Source of the DNA: an uncultured Collinsella sp.
GTDB lineage: Bacteria > Actinomycetota > Coriobacteriia > Coriobacteriales > Coriobacteriaceae
Reading direction: 5' to 3'
DNA: 64,000 nucleotides
Assembly (NCBI GenBank): GCA_902464495.1
Contig: CABQJK010000001.1
Span: 94,854 to 158,853 of the forward strand
This document shows positions 25,353-32,716 of the stretch, one piece after another. The translations under genes were made by a program, and so were the position numbers. Each line of letters opens with the position of its first letter. Within the stretch, counting starts at the first letter, position 1. Below the pieces are notes generated by a model that did not search any database, was not told the origin of the DNA, and saw only the letters and a program-made list of their open reading frames with translations.

Positions 25353-25413
25353 AGATAGCAAAACCTTCACGGTTTTAGGGGCGGACTTGCGCAAGCGACT
25401 CTGCCCTATTTTT
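25353..25413 (+). ncRNA. Putative Abi_2-associated structured RNA, copy 1
   Basis: A unit of about 61 nt beginning AGATAGC, 8 nt after the -10 box. Hairpin 1 is AAAACC-N5-GGTTTT. Hairpin 2 is AGGG(G)CGG paired to CTGCCCT, with an inner CTTGC/GCAAG stem, and runs straight into ATTTTTAT, so it doubles as the terminator. Copy 2 at 25487 conserves both helices with changed bases. I propose this is the RNA antitoxin or guide partner of the Abi_2 protein, by analogy to the AbiF RNA motif. I could not compare it to that published consensus. Confidence 0.65.
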
Positions 25414-25452
25414 ATATTCACTCGCTATAGGAGACGGGTGATACCTGGGTCA

Positions 25453-25480
25453 ATGACAGAACTGAGAAGCCCGGAATAAT
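25453..25480 (+). promoter_or_regulatory. Promoter of second small RNA
   Basis: ATGACA (25453-25458), 16-nt spacer, AATAAT (25475-25480): the same spacing as the copy 1 promoter and the same distance to the RNA start. A 10-bp element TCAATGACAG here also occurs in the Abi_2 leader at 24365. Confidence 0.5.
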
Positions 25481-25486
25481 GGAGCC

Positions 25487-25546
25487 AGTTAGAAACCCTC
25501 GGGTTTGCGGGGCGGGATCGTGAGAGCGATTCTGCCCTATTTTTTC
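25487..25546 (+). ncRNA. Putative Abi_2-associated structured RNA, copy 2
   Basis: A 60-nt unit beginning AGTTAG. Hairpin 1 is AAACCC-N2-GGGTTT (compensatory change from copy 1). Hairpin 2 is GGGGCGG/CTGCCCT with a fully paired inner stem GGATCG/CGATTC, ending in ATTTTTT. The conserved segments GGGGCGG and CTGCCCTATTTTT are identical in both copies, while the inner stems differ but stay paired. Confidence 0.65.
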
Positions 25547-25587
25547 CTCCGTCTGCCCCAAACCAAGTATTTCGAAGATAGCCTGTA

Positions 25588-25605
25588 GGTGTCCTCCTGG
25601 GCGCC
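25588..25605 (+). terminator. Terminator downstream of the RNA pair
   Basis: GGTGTC-N6-GGCGCC pairs with two G-U wobbles and is followed by TTTTATTTTC. Confidence 0.5.
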
Positions 25606-25718
25606 TTTTATTTTCAGGGAATCGGCCGCTTCATGAACGAGCGACCGGCTTGACCTAGATCGAACCGCCTTCATCTCCGCCTAGGCGCCGGCGATCAACA
25701 TCGTAAATCCGCGCGTGC

Positions 25719-25850
25719 TACAATGCGGGCACCAGAGATGAAAACACAGTCCCCGTCGGGCAGTCGTGGGCGTGCGGGAGTCCGCATCAGTAACCTGCCT
25801 CCTTGGTTGTCCCTTCTCTGCATGGTCATCTACATAAAGGAGGAACCAAC
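25719..25850 (+). promoter_or_regulatory. Long structured leader of yjdF, probable yjdF-type riboswitch
   Basis: A TGC-TACAAT extended -10 box (25719-25724 hexamer) opens a leader of about 120 nt ending in AAAGGAGG (25836-25843) before yjdF. YjdF genes are the defining partners of the yjdF riboswitch class, which responds to azaaromatic compounds. The leader has complementary segments (for example GTCGGGCAG and CTGCCT), but I have not matched the consensus base by base. Confidence 0.5.
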
Positions 25851-25851
25851 C

Positions 25852-26271
25852 ATGCAGATCAGCGTGTCATCCACCCTGACCGTATATCACGACGGCCAAT
25901 TCTGGGTCGGGCTGGCGGAGCATGTCGAGGACGGCAGATACGGCGCCGCCCGCATCGTCTTCGGCGCGGAACCGTCCGATGAGGAAATCCTGCGATTCGT
26001 TACAAGCAAATGGGCGGAGCTCGCGTTCTTCGGTGACGATCCCGCCGAGGCGAGCAAGCCCGCGAGGAACCCCAAGCGCCGCGCCCGCGAGGCGTCGAAG
26101 GCCCTTAAGCAGCCGGCGATGGGCACCAGGGCGCAACAGGCGCTCGCAGCACAGCGGGAAGCGATGAAGCGGGAGTCGGCTCAAGCAAGAAGCCAGCGTC
26201 GCGCGGATGAGGCGGAGGCGCGCTTCGAGCAGCGAAAGCTGAAGCGCAAGCAGAAGCATCGTGGGCATTGA
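25852..26271 (+). CDS. yjdF: YjdF-family protein (DUF2992)
   Basis: A 139-residue protein starting at ATG 25852 with a perfect AAAGGAGG. The N-terminal domain (STLTVYHDGQFWVGLAEHVE, then RIVFGAEPSDEEILRFV) is DUF2992. The C-terminal half is a highly basic, Lys/Arg-rich helix (KPARNPKRRAREASKALKQ and ending KLKRKQKH), typical of YjdF. The function is unknown; family members are induced through the yjdF riboswitch by aromatic, often DNA-intercalating or toxic compounds. The longer frame starting at 25723 lies in the leader and is rejected. Confidence 0.85.
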   Translation: MQISVSSTLTVYHDGQFWVGLAEHVEDGRYGAARIVFGAEPSDEEILRFVTSKWAELAFFGDDPAEASKPARNPKRRAREASKALKQPAMGTRAQQALAAQREAMKRESAQARSQRRADEAEARFEQRKLKRKQKHRGH

Positions 26272-26479
26272 TCGCCATGTGCAGCAAGGCAAACCATATA
26301 CAGCAGTGGGGCCAGTTCCACTTGAAGCCGACGCCGCGTAGACGCTAATGGTGACGGCTATGCACGGGCACGGGCGCGCCGCCGCACTTCACAGCTTGTT
26401 TCTCAAGTATTTGGGACGCACACACGGCGTTCAAAAATGCGGAGCGACTCTGTATGGCTCGAGACTGAGCCGAGGTGCC

Positions 26480-26937
26480 CTACTTCTCGCCCTCCAGCAG
26501 CACCACGATGCGGTCGATGTCGACGGCAAAGCGAGGCCTTCCCTCCTGCTCGTAGCGGTCGAGGTATGCCTGGCACTCTGAGACAATGCGCTTGGTGCTG
26601 CCGTCGATGATGCGTTGGAGCGTCTCGTAGTAGGCCGAGCCCTCGGTCCTGAAGCGGCGCTGGTAGGCCTGGTTATGGGGAACATCTTGATGTAGTGGAT
26701 GCCGTGGCGGCAGTTGGGGCGCGTCGTGGGGCGGGGTGGCAACGCAAAGTACTGGTCTTTGGGCACGTTAGGGGCGATGTTGGAACGCAGCGGCACGGCG
26801 AAGTCCCTGCGCTTCCCGCGGAAACGCAGCCTCACCACTACGATGCAGGGACGATTGTGCTTAAGCATGAGCTCGCGGTCGCCCTCGGCGTGGCCGAAGA
26901 AGTCCTGGGGATGGATACAATCTTCATCGGTTACGCC
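26480..26937 (-). pseudogene. Frameshifted type III toxin-like gene (CptN/ToxN/AbiQ superfamily)
   Basis: Reading from ATG 26937 (GGGGG upstream), the product begins MKIVSI and must change frame to continue as HPQDFFGHAEGDRELMLK, RPCIVVVRLRFRGKRRDFAV and PLRSNIAPNVPKDQYF, then HGIHYIKMFPIT. A second frame change near 26671 is needed to give NQAYQRRFRTEGSAYYETLQ and RFAVDIDRIVVLLEGEK. The MxIV...FF start, the PLRSNI block and the YF-then-FPI order are those of endoribonuclease toxins of type III systems. Two apparent frameshifts in 460 bp mean it is inactivated unless they are sequencing errors. Confidence 0.6.
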
Positions 26938-26952
26938 CCCTTCATACGAAGC

Positions 26953-26976
26953 GGGGCCCGCATCGCTGCGGGCCCC
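26953..26976 (-). terminator. Hairpin upstream of the toxin remnant
   Basis: A perfect 10-bp stem GGGGCCCGCA with 4-nt loop, 16 nt upstream of the toxin start. In type III systems a weak terminator sits exactly between the antitoxin RNA repeats and the toxin gene. Confidence 0.55.
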
Positions 26977-26981
26977 TACAG

Positions 26982-27021
26982 GTGGGCGATATTCTACGCC
27001 TTGCGGCACCCCGTCGCCCAC
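26982..27021 (-). repeat. 8-bp inverted repeat, possible remnant of an antitoxin RNA
   Basis: GTGGGCGA and TCGCCCAC enclose 24 nt that contain GCC-N4-GGC. It lies just upstream of the hairpin, where antitoxin repeats would be, but only one copy exists. Confidence 0.3.
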
Positions 27022-27026
27022 GGAGA

Positions 27027-27263
27027 TTAAACGTACACGTAAGCCGTACTCTGAAAGCCGCGGCTTCCGGCAAGTAGTTTATACCACGAGAGGTCGCTTT
27101 CAATGCGCATAGCTCGCAAAATAGCACTCGCTGGGCCGTCACCCCTGGCCGTTACCCTCCAATCTTCATTGAAGTCAGCAGGCCAATTCATATAGTCATG
27201 GGGGTTTATCCTAAAGGGAATCAAATTAATACCCCCCATAACTAAGGAATTTTCTATTCCCAC
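27027..27263 (-). CDS. Hypothetical protein (78 aa), possibly a fragment
   Basis: The frame from GTG 27263 (or ATG 27239) reads INLIPFRINPHDYMNWPADF, then NEDWRVTARGDGPASAILRA. It has natural-looking composition and lower GC than its neighbours. No ribosome site is convincing, and the start lies inside the guaA-like attachment repeat. I do not recognise it. It could be the truncated end of a gene cut by integration. Confidence 0.35.
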   Translation of the reverse strand: MGIENSLVMGGINLIPFRINPHDYMNWPADFNEDWRVTARGDGPASAILRAMRIESDLSWYKLLAGSRGFQSTAYVYV

Positions 27264-27268
27264 TCAAT
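27252..27268 (-). repeat. guaA-3'-end duplicate, inner attachment site
   Basis: 17 bases (ATTGAGTGGGAATAGAA on the minus strand) are identical to the very end of guaA at 29812-29828. The minus-strand codons before it (TGSRNGDPANYTRALV, then IEWE-stop) do not resemble guaA, as expected for an attachment-site copy on the far side of an island. Confidence 0.65.
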
Positions 27269-27492
27269 GACTAGAGCCCTGGTGTAATTGGCTGGATCAC
27301 CGTTCCGGGAACCGGTATCGACCTACCTGTCCGCCAAGCTCTTTCTTCAGCTCCAGCCTAGTATCTGATTCGCGCCGTTATAAGCGAAAACCGAAGAGAT
27401 GCGTCTTAGCCAAGAAAAGAAGGTTAGCCTCATCTTACTGCATGATTCGTGTGTTATAGTTAGATGGCTCTAACTGTTTGGGGGCGATAGCC
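27269..27492. promoter_or_regulatory. Promoter and operator region of the methyltransferase cassette
   Basis: AT-richer DNA. A GTTAGA-TGGC-TCTAAC palindrome (27459-27474) overlaps a TATAGT -10-like box, a typical site for a dimeric repressor. No regulator is encoded in the cassette itself. Confidence 0.5.
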
Positions 27493-28122
27493 ATGCACGA
27501 ACGCGAGGGTTTCTGGGACAAGAACGCCGGTCGGTATGACCGTTTCATGCGAAACGACCGGGCGGCGTATGAGAAGATGTATGGGCTGATCCGGCCGGTG
27601 GTGAAAGCAAAGACCGTGCTGGAGGTTGCCACCGGCACGGGGCTTATCGCAAAGAGCGTCGTGGATGCGGCGGCGCGCATCGAGGCTACGGACGCCTCTG
27701 CAAAGATGATCCTTGAAGCAAAGCGGGACAATCAATCCGCAAAGCTGCACTTTTCCGTACAAGATATGTTCCGCCTGCCCTATGCACAGAAGTCCTTCGA
27801 AGTGGTGATCGTGTCCAACGCACTTCACATAGTGCCGCATCCGGAAAAGGCCCTGCAAGAAATCAGGCGGGTGCTGAAGGACGACGGCGTGCTCATCGCG
27901 CCAACCTTCACCCACGCGGGGAACTCGGTTTCCGGCAAGGCAAAAGCCTTTTTCATGAGTATGGCGGGATTCCCCCTCCACAGCAGGTGGACAAGCGAGG
28001 AATACCTACGTTTCCTGCGTCAAAACGGCTGGGCGGTGCAGAAAAGCGCGGTGCTGAAGGCCTCGTTCCCGTTGACCTATGCGGAATGCACGAAATCGGA
28101 GGGGCCAGATGTCGTTCTTTGA
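27493..28122 (+). CDS. Class I SAM-dependent methyltransferase (UbiE-like) 1
   Basis: A 209-residue protein with motif I VLEVATGTGLIAKSV, acidic motif II IEATDASAKM, and SNALHIVPHPEKALQEIRRV (motif IV and post-motif). This is the Methyltransf_11/UbiE group. ATG 27493 with GGGGGCG upstream is preferred to TTG 27478. The substrate is unknown; small-molecule methylation is likely. First of three consecutive methyltransferase genes with a codon use more like Firmicutes than the neighbouring core genes. Confidence 0.85.
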   Translation: MHEREGFWDKNAGRYDRFMRNDRAAYEKMYGLIRPVVKAKTVLEVATGTGLIAKSVVDAAARIEATDASAKMILEAKRDNQSAKLHFSVQDMFRLPYAQKSFEVVIVSNALHIVPHPEKALQEIRRVLKDDGVLIAPTFTHAGNSVSGKAKAFFMSMAGFPLHSRWTSEEYLRFLRQNGWAVQKSAVLKASFPLTYAECTKSEGPDVVL

Positions 28123-28714
28123 AAACACCCGCAAGCCCGTGGGCCTCGGCGGAAAACTTATGGTTGCCATGATGAATCTGGGCCACAGCCCTGTGGCGCG
28201 GTGGGGACTTCGATTTCTACGACTTGCGCCAAACGCCAAGGTGCTAGATTGCGGCTGCGGCGGCGGGGCAAACATAAAACGGCTGCTGAAAAAATGCCCG
28301 TATGGCGTCGTCAAGGGCATCGACTATTCGCCCGTCAGCGTGGAGAAGACTAGAAAGCTCAACCGAATTGCAATTCAGGAGGGGCGTTGCGCCGTTCTGC
28401 AAGGCAGTGTGGCGGATATGGTGTTTGAGGATAGCTACTTCGATGCCGCCACGGCCTTTGAGACCGTCTATTTTTGGCCTGATTTGCCCCGATGCTTCCG
28501 CGGGGTCTGGCGGACGCTGAAGCCAGGCGGGACAATTCTTATCTGCAACGAGAGCAATGGCGATACGGACAAGGACGAGAGGTGGACGCAGATCATCGGC
28601 GGCATGACCATCTACAAGGACATTGAATTAAAGGCGTATCTGGAGCAGGCGGGTTTTCATGAGGTGCAGATACGCAAAAAGAAAAAGTGGCTCTGCGTCA
28701 CGGCGCGGAAGTAA
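28109..28714 (+). CDS. Class I SAM-dependent methyltransferase 2
   Basis: A 201-residue protein with motif I VLDCGCGGGANIKRLL, GIDYSPVSVEKTRKL and TLKPGGTILICNESNG. It starts at ATG 28109, GGAGGGG upstream, overlapping the previous gene by 14 nt, so it is co-translated. No integrase- or resistance-like motif; it is unlike rRNA adenine methylases (no NPPY). The substrate is unknown. Confidence 0.85.
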   Translation: MSFFENTRKPVGLGGKLMVAMMNLGHSPVARWGLRFLRLAPNAKVLDCGCGGGANIKRLLKKCPYGVVKGIDYSPVSVEKTRKLNRIAIQEGRCAVLQGSVADMVFEDSYFDAATAFETVYFWPDLPRCFRGVWRTLKPGGTILICNESNGDTDKDERWTQIIGGMTIYKDIELKAYLEQAGFHEVQIRKKKKWLCVTARK

Positions 28715-28828
28715 GGGCATCAAGCACGGGCATTTTTGCATCCATCCTGCACATGAGTTAGGCATGCCGGTCATAGTGGCTGTGCTGGCGGCAATTATGA
28801 CAGTTTTTATTCACTGAGGAAGAAACCT

Positions 28829-29659
28829 ATGAAATGTAAAATTGAGAAAAACACCGTGCAGGAGACGCTGATCCTCCCGCTGTATTCCCGGAAGCTGTGT
28901 ACGGAGTTGTACCCGAACCTTTACAAGGATGAAACAGCGGTTCGTCTGCTCGGCCGGATCGACTACGACTTTTCAGAGGCAGAGAAAAACTCCCGCAGCC
29001 TGATGCAGCGCTTTGGTGCGCTGGAGGTGGCCACACGGCAGAGTGATCTTGCTTTCGAGGTGCGGGATTACCTGAAAGGCCACCCCAATGCGGCGGTGGT
29101 CAATCTGGGCTGCGGGCTGGACAACACCGGCAGAACCTGCGACAACGGTAGATGCAAGATCTACAATCTGGACTTCCCGGATGTGATTGCCTTGCGGCAG
29201 CAGCTTCTGCCCGCCGGGGAGCGGGAGCAAAACATCCCCTGCGACCTGAAAGACCCCGCATGGTTTGACAAGATCGATGCCTCCGGCGGGGCGGTGTTCT
29301 TTGCCTCCGGGGTGTTCTATTACTTTCTGACCCAGCAGGTCCGGGAACTGGTGCGGGGGATGGCGAACGCTTTCCCCGGCAGTGTACTGGTCTTTGATGC
29401 TGCCAATCGTACGGCGGTAAAGATGATCGCAAAAACATGGCTTAAGACTGCAAAAATCAAGGATGTGGGGGCATATTTTGCGGTTTCGGATGCCGCCAAG
29501 GAAATCGGCACGTGGGACAGCCGTCTGCAGGTCACAAGTCGCGGCTATATGCTGGGCTACAACGATTTGAGAGACCCTTCTGTCAGCGGCTTTTTCCGGT
29601 TTCTCGCAAGGGTCGGTGACAACGGGATGAAAATGCAAATCGTGAAAATAAGATTTTGA
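28829..29659 (+). CDS. Leucine carboxyl methyltransferase-like (LCM/PPM family) methyltransferase 3
   Basis: A 276-residue protein. The N-terminal TLILPLYSRKLCTELYPNLY segment, the SAM loop VVNLGCGLDNTGRT, an acidic NLDFPDVIALRQQLLP and FASGVFYYFLTQQVREL place it in the LCM/TcmP-type group, which methylates carboxylates or hydroxyls of small molecules. It starts at ATG 28829, 115 nt after the second methyltransferase, with GAGGAAG upstream. Last functional gene of the cassette, followed by a terminator. Confidence 0.85.
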   Translation: MKCKIEKNTVQETLILPLYSRKLCTELYPNLYKDETAVRLLGRIDYDFSEAEKNSRSLMQRFGALEVATRQSDLAFEVRDYLKGHPNAAVVNLGCGLDNTGRTCDNGRCKIYNLDFPDVIALRQQLLPAGEREQNIPCDLKDPAWFDKIDASGGAVFFASGVFYYFLTQQVRELVRGMANAFPGSVLVFDAANRTAVKMIAKTWLKTAKIKDVGAYFAVSDAAKEIGTWDSRLQVTSRGYMLGYNDLRDPSVSGFFRFLARVGDNGMKMQIVKIRF

Positions 29660-29745
29660 GAGGCAAAAACGAAGCGTATTCACTTTGACGTCGAAGAAGA
29701 CGGCTTTTACGGCGCATATTGGGCGTGCAAGGACACGCATACGGC
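29660..29745 (+). pseudogene. Short reading-frame remnant after methyltransferase 3
   Basis: A short frame reads RIHFDVEEDGFYGAYWACKD and runs into the terminator without a start codon of its own. Looks like a truncated gene 5' part; family not recognised. Confidence 0.3.
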
Positions 29746-29779
29746 AGCGGGCACGGATTCAATTGAAACCGTGCCCGCT
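29746..29779 (+). terminator. Terminator of the methyltransferase cassette
   Basis: A perfect 11-bp stem AGCGGGCACGG with a 12-nt loop, followed by an AT-rich tract. Confidence 0.7.
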
Positions 29780-29811
29780 ATCTGATACTATATTATTTTA
29801 TCGAACGTCTG

Positions 29812-29828
29812 TTCTATTCCCACTCAAT
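29812..29828 (-). repeat. guaA 3' end, attachment site on the gene side
   Basis: The last 12 bases of guaA coding sequence with stop, plus the adjoining bases, identical to 27252-27268. guaA 3' ends are established integration sites for genomic islands. Confidence 0.65.
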
Positions 29829-31412
29829 CGTCGCGGGCGGCTTGGACGTGATGTCGTAGCACACGCGGTTGGCGCCGGGAACCTCGGCAACGATACGGCC
29901 GGAGATGCGGGCCAGTACGTCGTAGGGCAGCTTGGCCCAGTCGGCGGTCATCGCATCGCTGGACTCGACGGCACGCAGGATGATCGGGCGCTGGTAGGTG
30001 CGCTCGTCACCCATAACGCCGACAGACTTGATGTCGGGCAGGACCGCGAAATACTGCCAGCAGCTGTGCTCGGAGTTGCGCTCGCCGGTCTGCTCAAACA
30101 GACGCTGGTTGTAGGCGTCGAGTTCCTCGCGCACGATAGCGTCGGCGTTCTTGAGGATCTCGAGCTTCTCCTTGTCGACTGCACCGATGATGCGGATGGC
30201 CAGGCCCGGGCCCGGGAAGGGCTGACGAAACACGATGTGGCCCGGCAGGCCGAGCGCCAGACCAAGCGCGCGGACCTCGTCCTTAAAGAAGTGATCGAGC
30301 GGCTCGATGAGGTCGAAGTGCACGCCCTCGGGGAACGGGATCAGGTTGTGGTGGCTCTTGATGGTGGCCGTCTTGCCGCCCGTCTTGCGAGCGCCGGACT
30401 CGATGATGTCGGGGTAGATGGTGCCCTGAGCCAGGTACTTGACCGGCTTGCCGTCGGTCTCGAGCTGCTGGGCCACGGCGAAGAACTCTTTCCAGAACTG
30501 CGTGCCGATGATGCGGCGCTTCTCCTCGGGCTCGGTCACACCAGCCAGAAGCTCGGCATAGCGGTCCTCGGCGTGGACGTGGATAAAGTCGACGTCAAAC
30601 TGCTTGGTGAAGACCTCCTCCACCTGCTCGGGCTCGCCCTTGCGCAGCAGGCCGTGGTTGATGAACACGCAGGTCATCTGCTTGCCCACGGCGCGGGCGC
30701 CCAGCGCAGCCACGACGGAGGAGTCAACGCCGCCGGACAAGGCCAGAATCACGCGGTCGTCGCCGACCTTCTCGCGGAACTCGGCCGTCATGGTCTCGAC
30801 CAGGTTGTCCATGCTCCAGTTGGGCTCCAGGCCGCAGATCTCAAACAGGAAGTTGCTCAGCAGCTGCTGACCGTACTCGGAATGCTTGACCTCGGGGTGG
30901 AACTGCGTGGTGAAGATCTTGCGCTCGACGCACTCCATGGCGGCAACCGGGCACACGTCGGTGCTGGCGGTAACGGTAAAGCCCTCGGGCACCTCGGAGA
31001 CGGCATCGCGGTGGCTCATCCACACGGTCTGCTCCATGGGCGTGGAGTTAAAGAGCTTGGCGCCGGCCGTACGCGTGATGGTGGCACGGCCGTACTCGCC
31101 CACCTCGGAGTGGCCGACCTTGCCGCCGAGCGTCACGGCCGTGATCTGATGGCCGTAGCAAAAGCCCAGGACGGGAAGGCCCAAGTCAAAGATGGCAGGA
31201 TCGATGGTGGGAGCGTCCTCGGCATACACGGAAGCCGGGCCGCCGGAAAGGATGAGCGCAGAAGCGTTCATCTCGCGAATCTCGTCGGCCGAGATGTCGC
31301 AGGGAACGATCTCGGAATACACGTTGAGGTCGCGGACGCGACGGGCAATGAGCTGACCGTACTGCGCACCAAAGTCGAGTACGAGGACCTTTGCGGAAGC
31401 CTTTTGATCCAT
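29814..31412 (-). CDS. guaA: GMP synthase (glutamine-hydrolysing), full length
   Basis: A 532-residue enzyme. The N-terminal class I amidotransferase has Cys85 (GFCYGHQ) and the His172/Glu174 pair (FHPEVKH). The PP-loop domain has SGGVDSS (from residue 226), the C-terminal dimerisation domain follows, and the protein ends in PPATIEWE. It makes GMP from XMP, glutamine and ATP. ATG 31412 has GAGGGGG upstream; the long upstream extension in frame is an artefact. Its 3' end carries the apparent integration site. The cell also has a PPase-only paralogue at 3020-4000. Confidence 0.97.
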   Translation of the reverse strand: MDQKASAKVLVLDFGAQYGQLIARRVRDLNVYSEIVPCDISADEIREMNASALILSGGPASVYAEDAPTIDPAIFDLGLPVLGFCYGHQITAVTLGGKVGHSEVGEYGRATITRTAGAKLFNSTPMEQTVWMSHRDAVSEVPEGFTVTASTDVCPVAAMECVERKIFTTQFHPEVKHSEYGQQLLSNFLFEICGLEPNWSMDNLVETMTAEFREKVGDDRVILALSGGVDSSVVAALGARAVGKQMTCVFINHGLLRKGEPEQVEEVFTKQFDVDFIHVHAEDRYAELLAGVTEPEEKRRIIGTQFWKEFFAVAQQLETDGKPVKYLAQGTIYPDIIESGARKTGGKTATIKSHHNLIPFPEGVHFDLIEPLDHFFKDEVRALGLALGLPGHIVFRQPFPGPGLAIRIIGAVDKEKLEILKNADAIVREELDAYNQRLFEQTGERNSEHSCWQYFAVLPDIKSVGVMGDERTYQRPIILRAVESSDAMTADWAKLPYDVLARISGRIVAEVPGANRVCYDITSKPPATIEWE

Positions 31413-31680
31413 GGTTTCCCCCTCTTGTTGGCGGGGAGCCGCTGCCCGCCCGCGCGAATGAACGAAAATAACTTTCATAGTGTACACGTAACCAGCGGTT
31501 CTGCGCCCGTCATAGCCATCAGCGCACGGCAAACGCACGACCTGGGCCCCTATTTGACGGCAATTGAAGTGTTGGCAAACGTTACAGATGATGTAATACG
31601 TTTGAACATTGGACGCCCTGTGCCACAATACTGCCGAACGACTCCGCCTCTGCGGCGGCAAATACGATAGGAATACCAGC

Positions 31681-32694
31681 ATGAAGCGCATCCTTCTCAT
31701 CGCCACGGGCGGCACCATCGCATCGACCGAGGACGGCAACGGCCTCTCCCCCGCCCTGACCGGTGAGGAGCTCGCCCAGAGCGTCCCCGAGATCTCGGGC
31801 CTCTGCGAGCTCGACGTCGTGCAGCCCATGAACATCGACAGCACCAATATGCGCCCCAGTGACTGGATGCGTATCCGCGACGTCATCGTCGAGGGTTATG
31901 CCGGCCACGACGGCTTCGTGATTCTGCACGGCACCGATACCATGAGCTACACCGCGGCAGCGCTTTCCTACCTGATTCAGGACAGCCCCAAGCCCATCGT
32001 GCTCACCGGCTCGCAAAAGCCCATGGGCAATCCCTTTACCGACGCCAAGCTCAACCTGTACCAGAGCCTGCTCTATGCGCTCGACGAGCACTCGCACGAT
32101 GTCTCGATTGTGTTTGGCGGCGTCGCCATTGCCGGCACGCGCGCCCGCAAGCAGCGTACCATGAGCTTTAACGCGTTCATTAGCGTCAACTATCCGCCCA
32201 TCGCCTATATCCGCAACGACCGCATCGTGCGCAACGGGCTTCACGGCACGCATCAGGGCGAAAACCCGGTGCGTTTCTACGACAGCATCGACCCGCGCGT
32301 ATTTGTCCTTAAGCTCACGCCCGGCGTGAACCCAGGCATTCTGGACGCCCTTGCCGATAGCTACGACGCTGTAATCCTAGAGACCTTTGGCATTGGCGGT
32401 ATTCCCGAGTTTGGCGAGTCGGGCGAGTCGTTCCAAGAGGCGATTTTCCGCTGGGTCGACTCGGGTCGCACTGTCGTAATGACCACGCAGGTTCCCGAAG
32501 AGGGCCTTGACCTGGGTGTTTATGAGGTCGGCCGTGCCTACGCCGATCATCCGGGTATTTTGCGCGGCGACGATATGACCACCGAGACGCTCGTGGCCAA
32601 GACCATGTGGGCACTCGGCCAGTCACGCGATGCCGCCGAGATCCAGCGCCTGTTCTACAGCCAAGTCAACCACGACCGCATCCCGATGGCCTAA
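31681..32694 (+). CDS. ansA: Type I L-asparaginase
   Basis: A 337-residue enzyme with the first catalytic Thr12 in ATGGTIAST and the second site HGTDTMSYTAAAL. No signal peptide, so cytoplasmic type I (AnsA-like). It hydrolyses asparagine to aspartate and ammonia. ATG 31681 has AGGAA upstream; an earlier in-frame ATG at 31609 has none. A TTACA-N5-TGTAA palindrome lies about 90 nt upstream. Confidence 0.92.
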   Translation: MKRILLIATGGTIASTEDGNGLSPALTGEELAQSVPEISGLCELDVVQPMNIDSTNMRPSDWMRIRDVIVEGYAGHDGFVILHGTDTMSYTAAALSYLIQDSPKPIVLTGSQKPMGNPFTDAKLNLYQSLLYALDEHSHDVSIVFGGVAIAGTRARKQRTMSFNAFISVNYPPIAYIRNDRIVRNGLHGTHQGENPVRFYDSIDPRVFVLKLTPGVNPGILDALADSYDAVILETFGIGGIPEFGESGESFQEAIFRWVDSGRTVVMTTQVPEEGLDLGVYEVGRAYADHPGILRGDDMTTETLVAKTMWALGQSRDAAEIQRLFYSQVNHDRIPMA

Positions 32695-32716
32695 TTCAGT
32701 TGTCGACGGGTATCCC

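Noticed and set aside
25723..25851. 43-codon N-terminal extension of YjdF
   Set aside because: It overlaps the leader with the promoter and likely riboswitch; the perfect AAAGGAGG precedes ATG 25852.
26272..26479. Small GGCTC/GAGCC hairpin and open frames after yjdF
   Set aside because: Only a weak terminator-like hairpin (near 26458-26473); frames have no plausible start.
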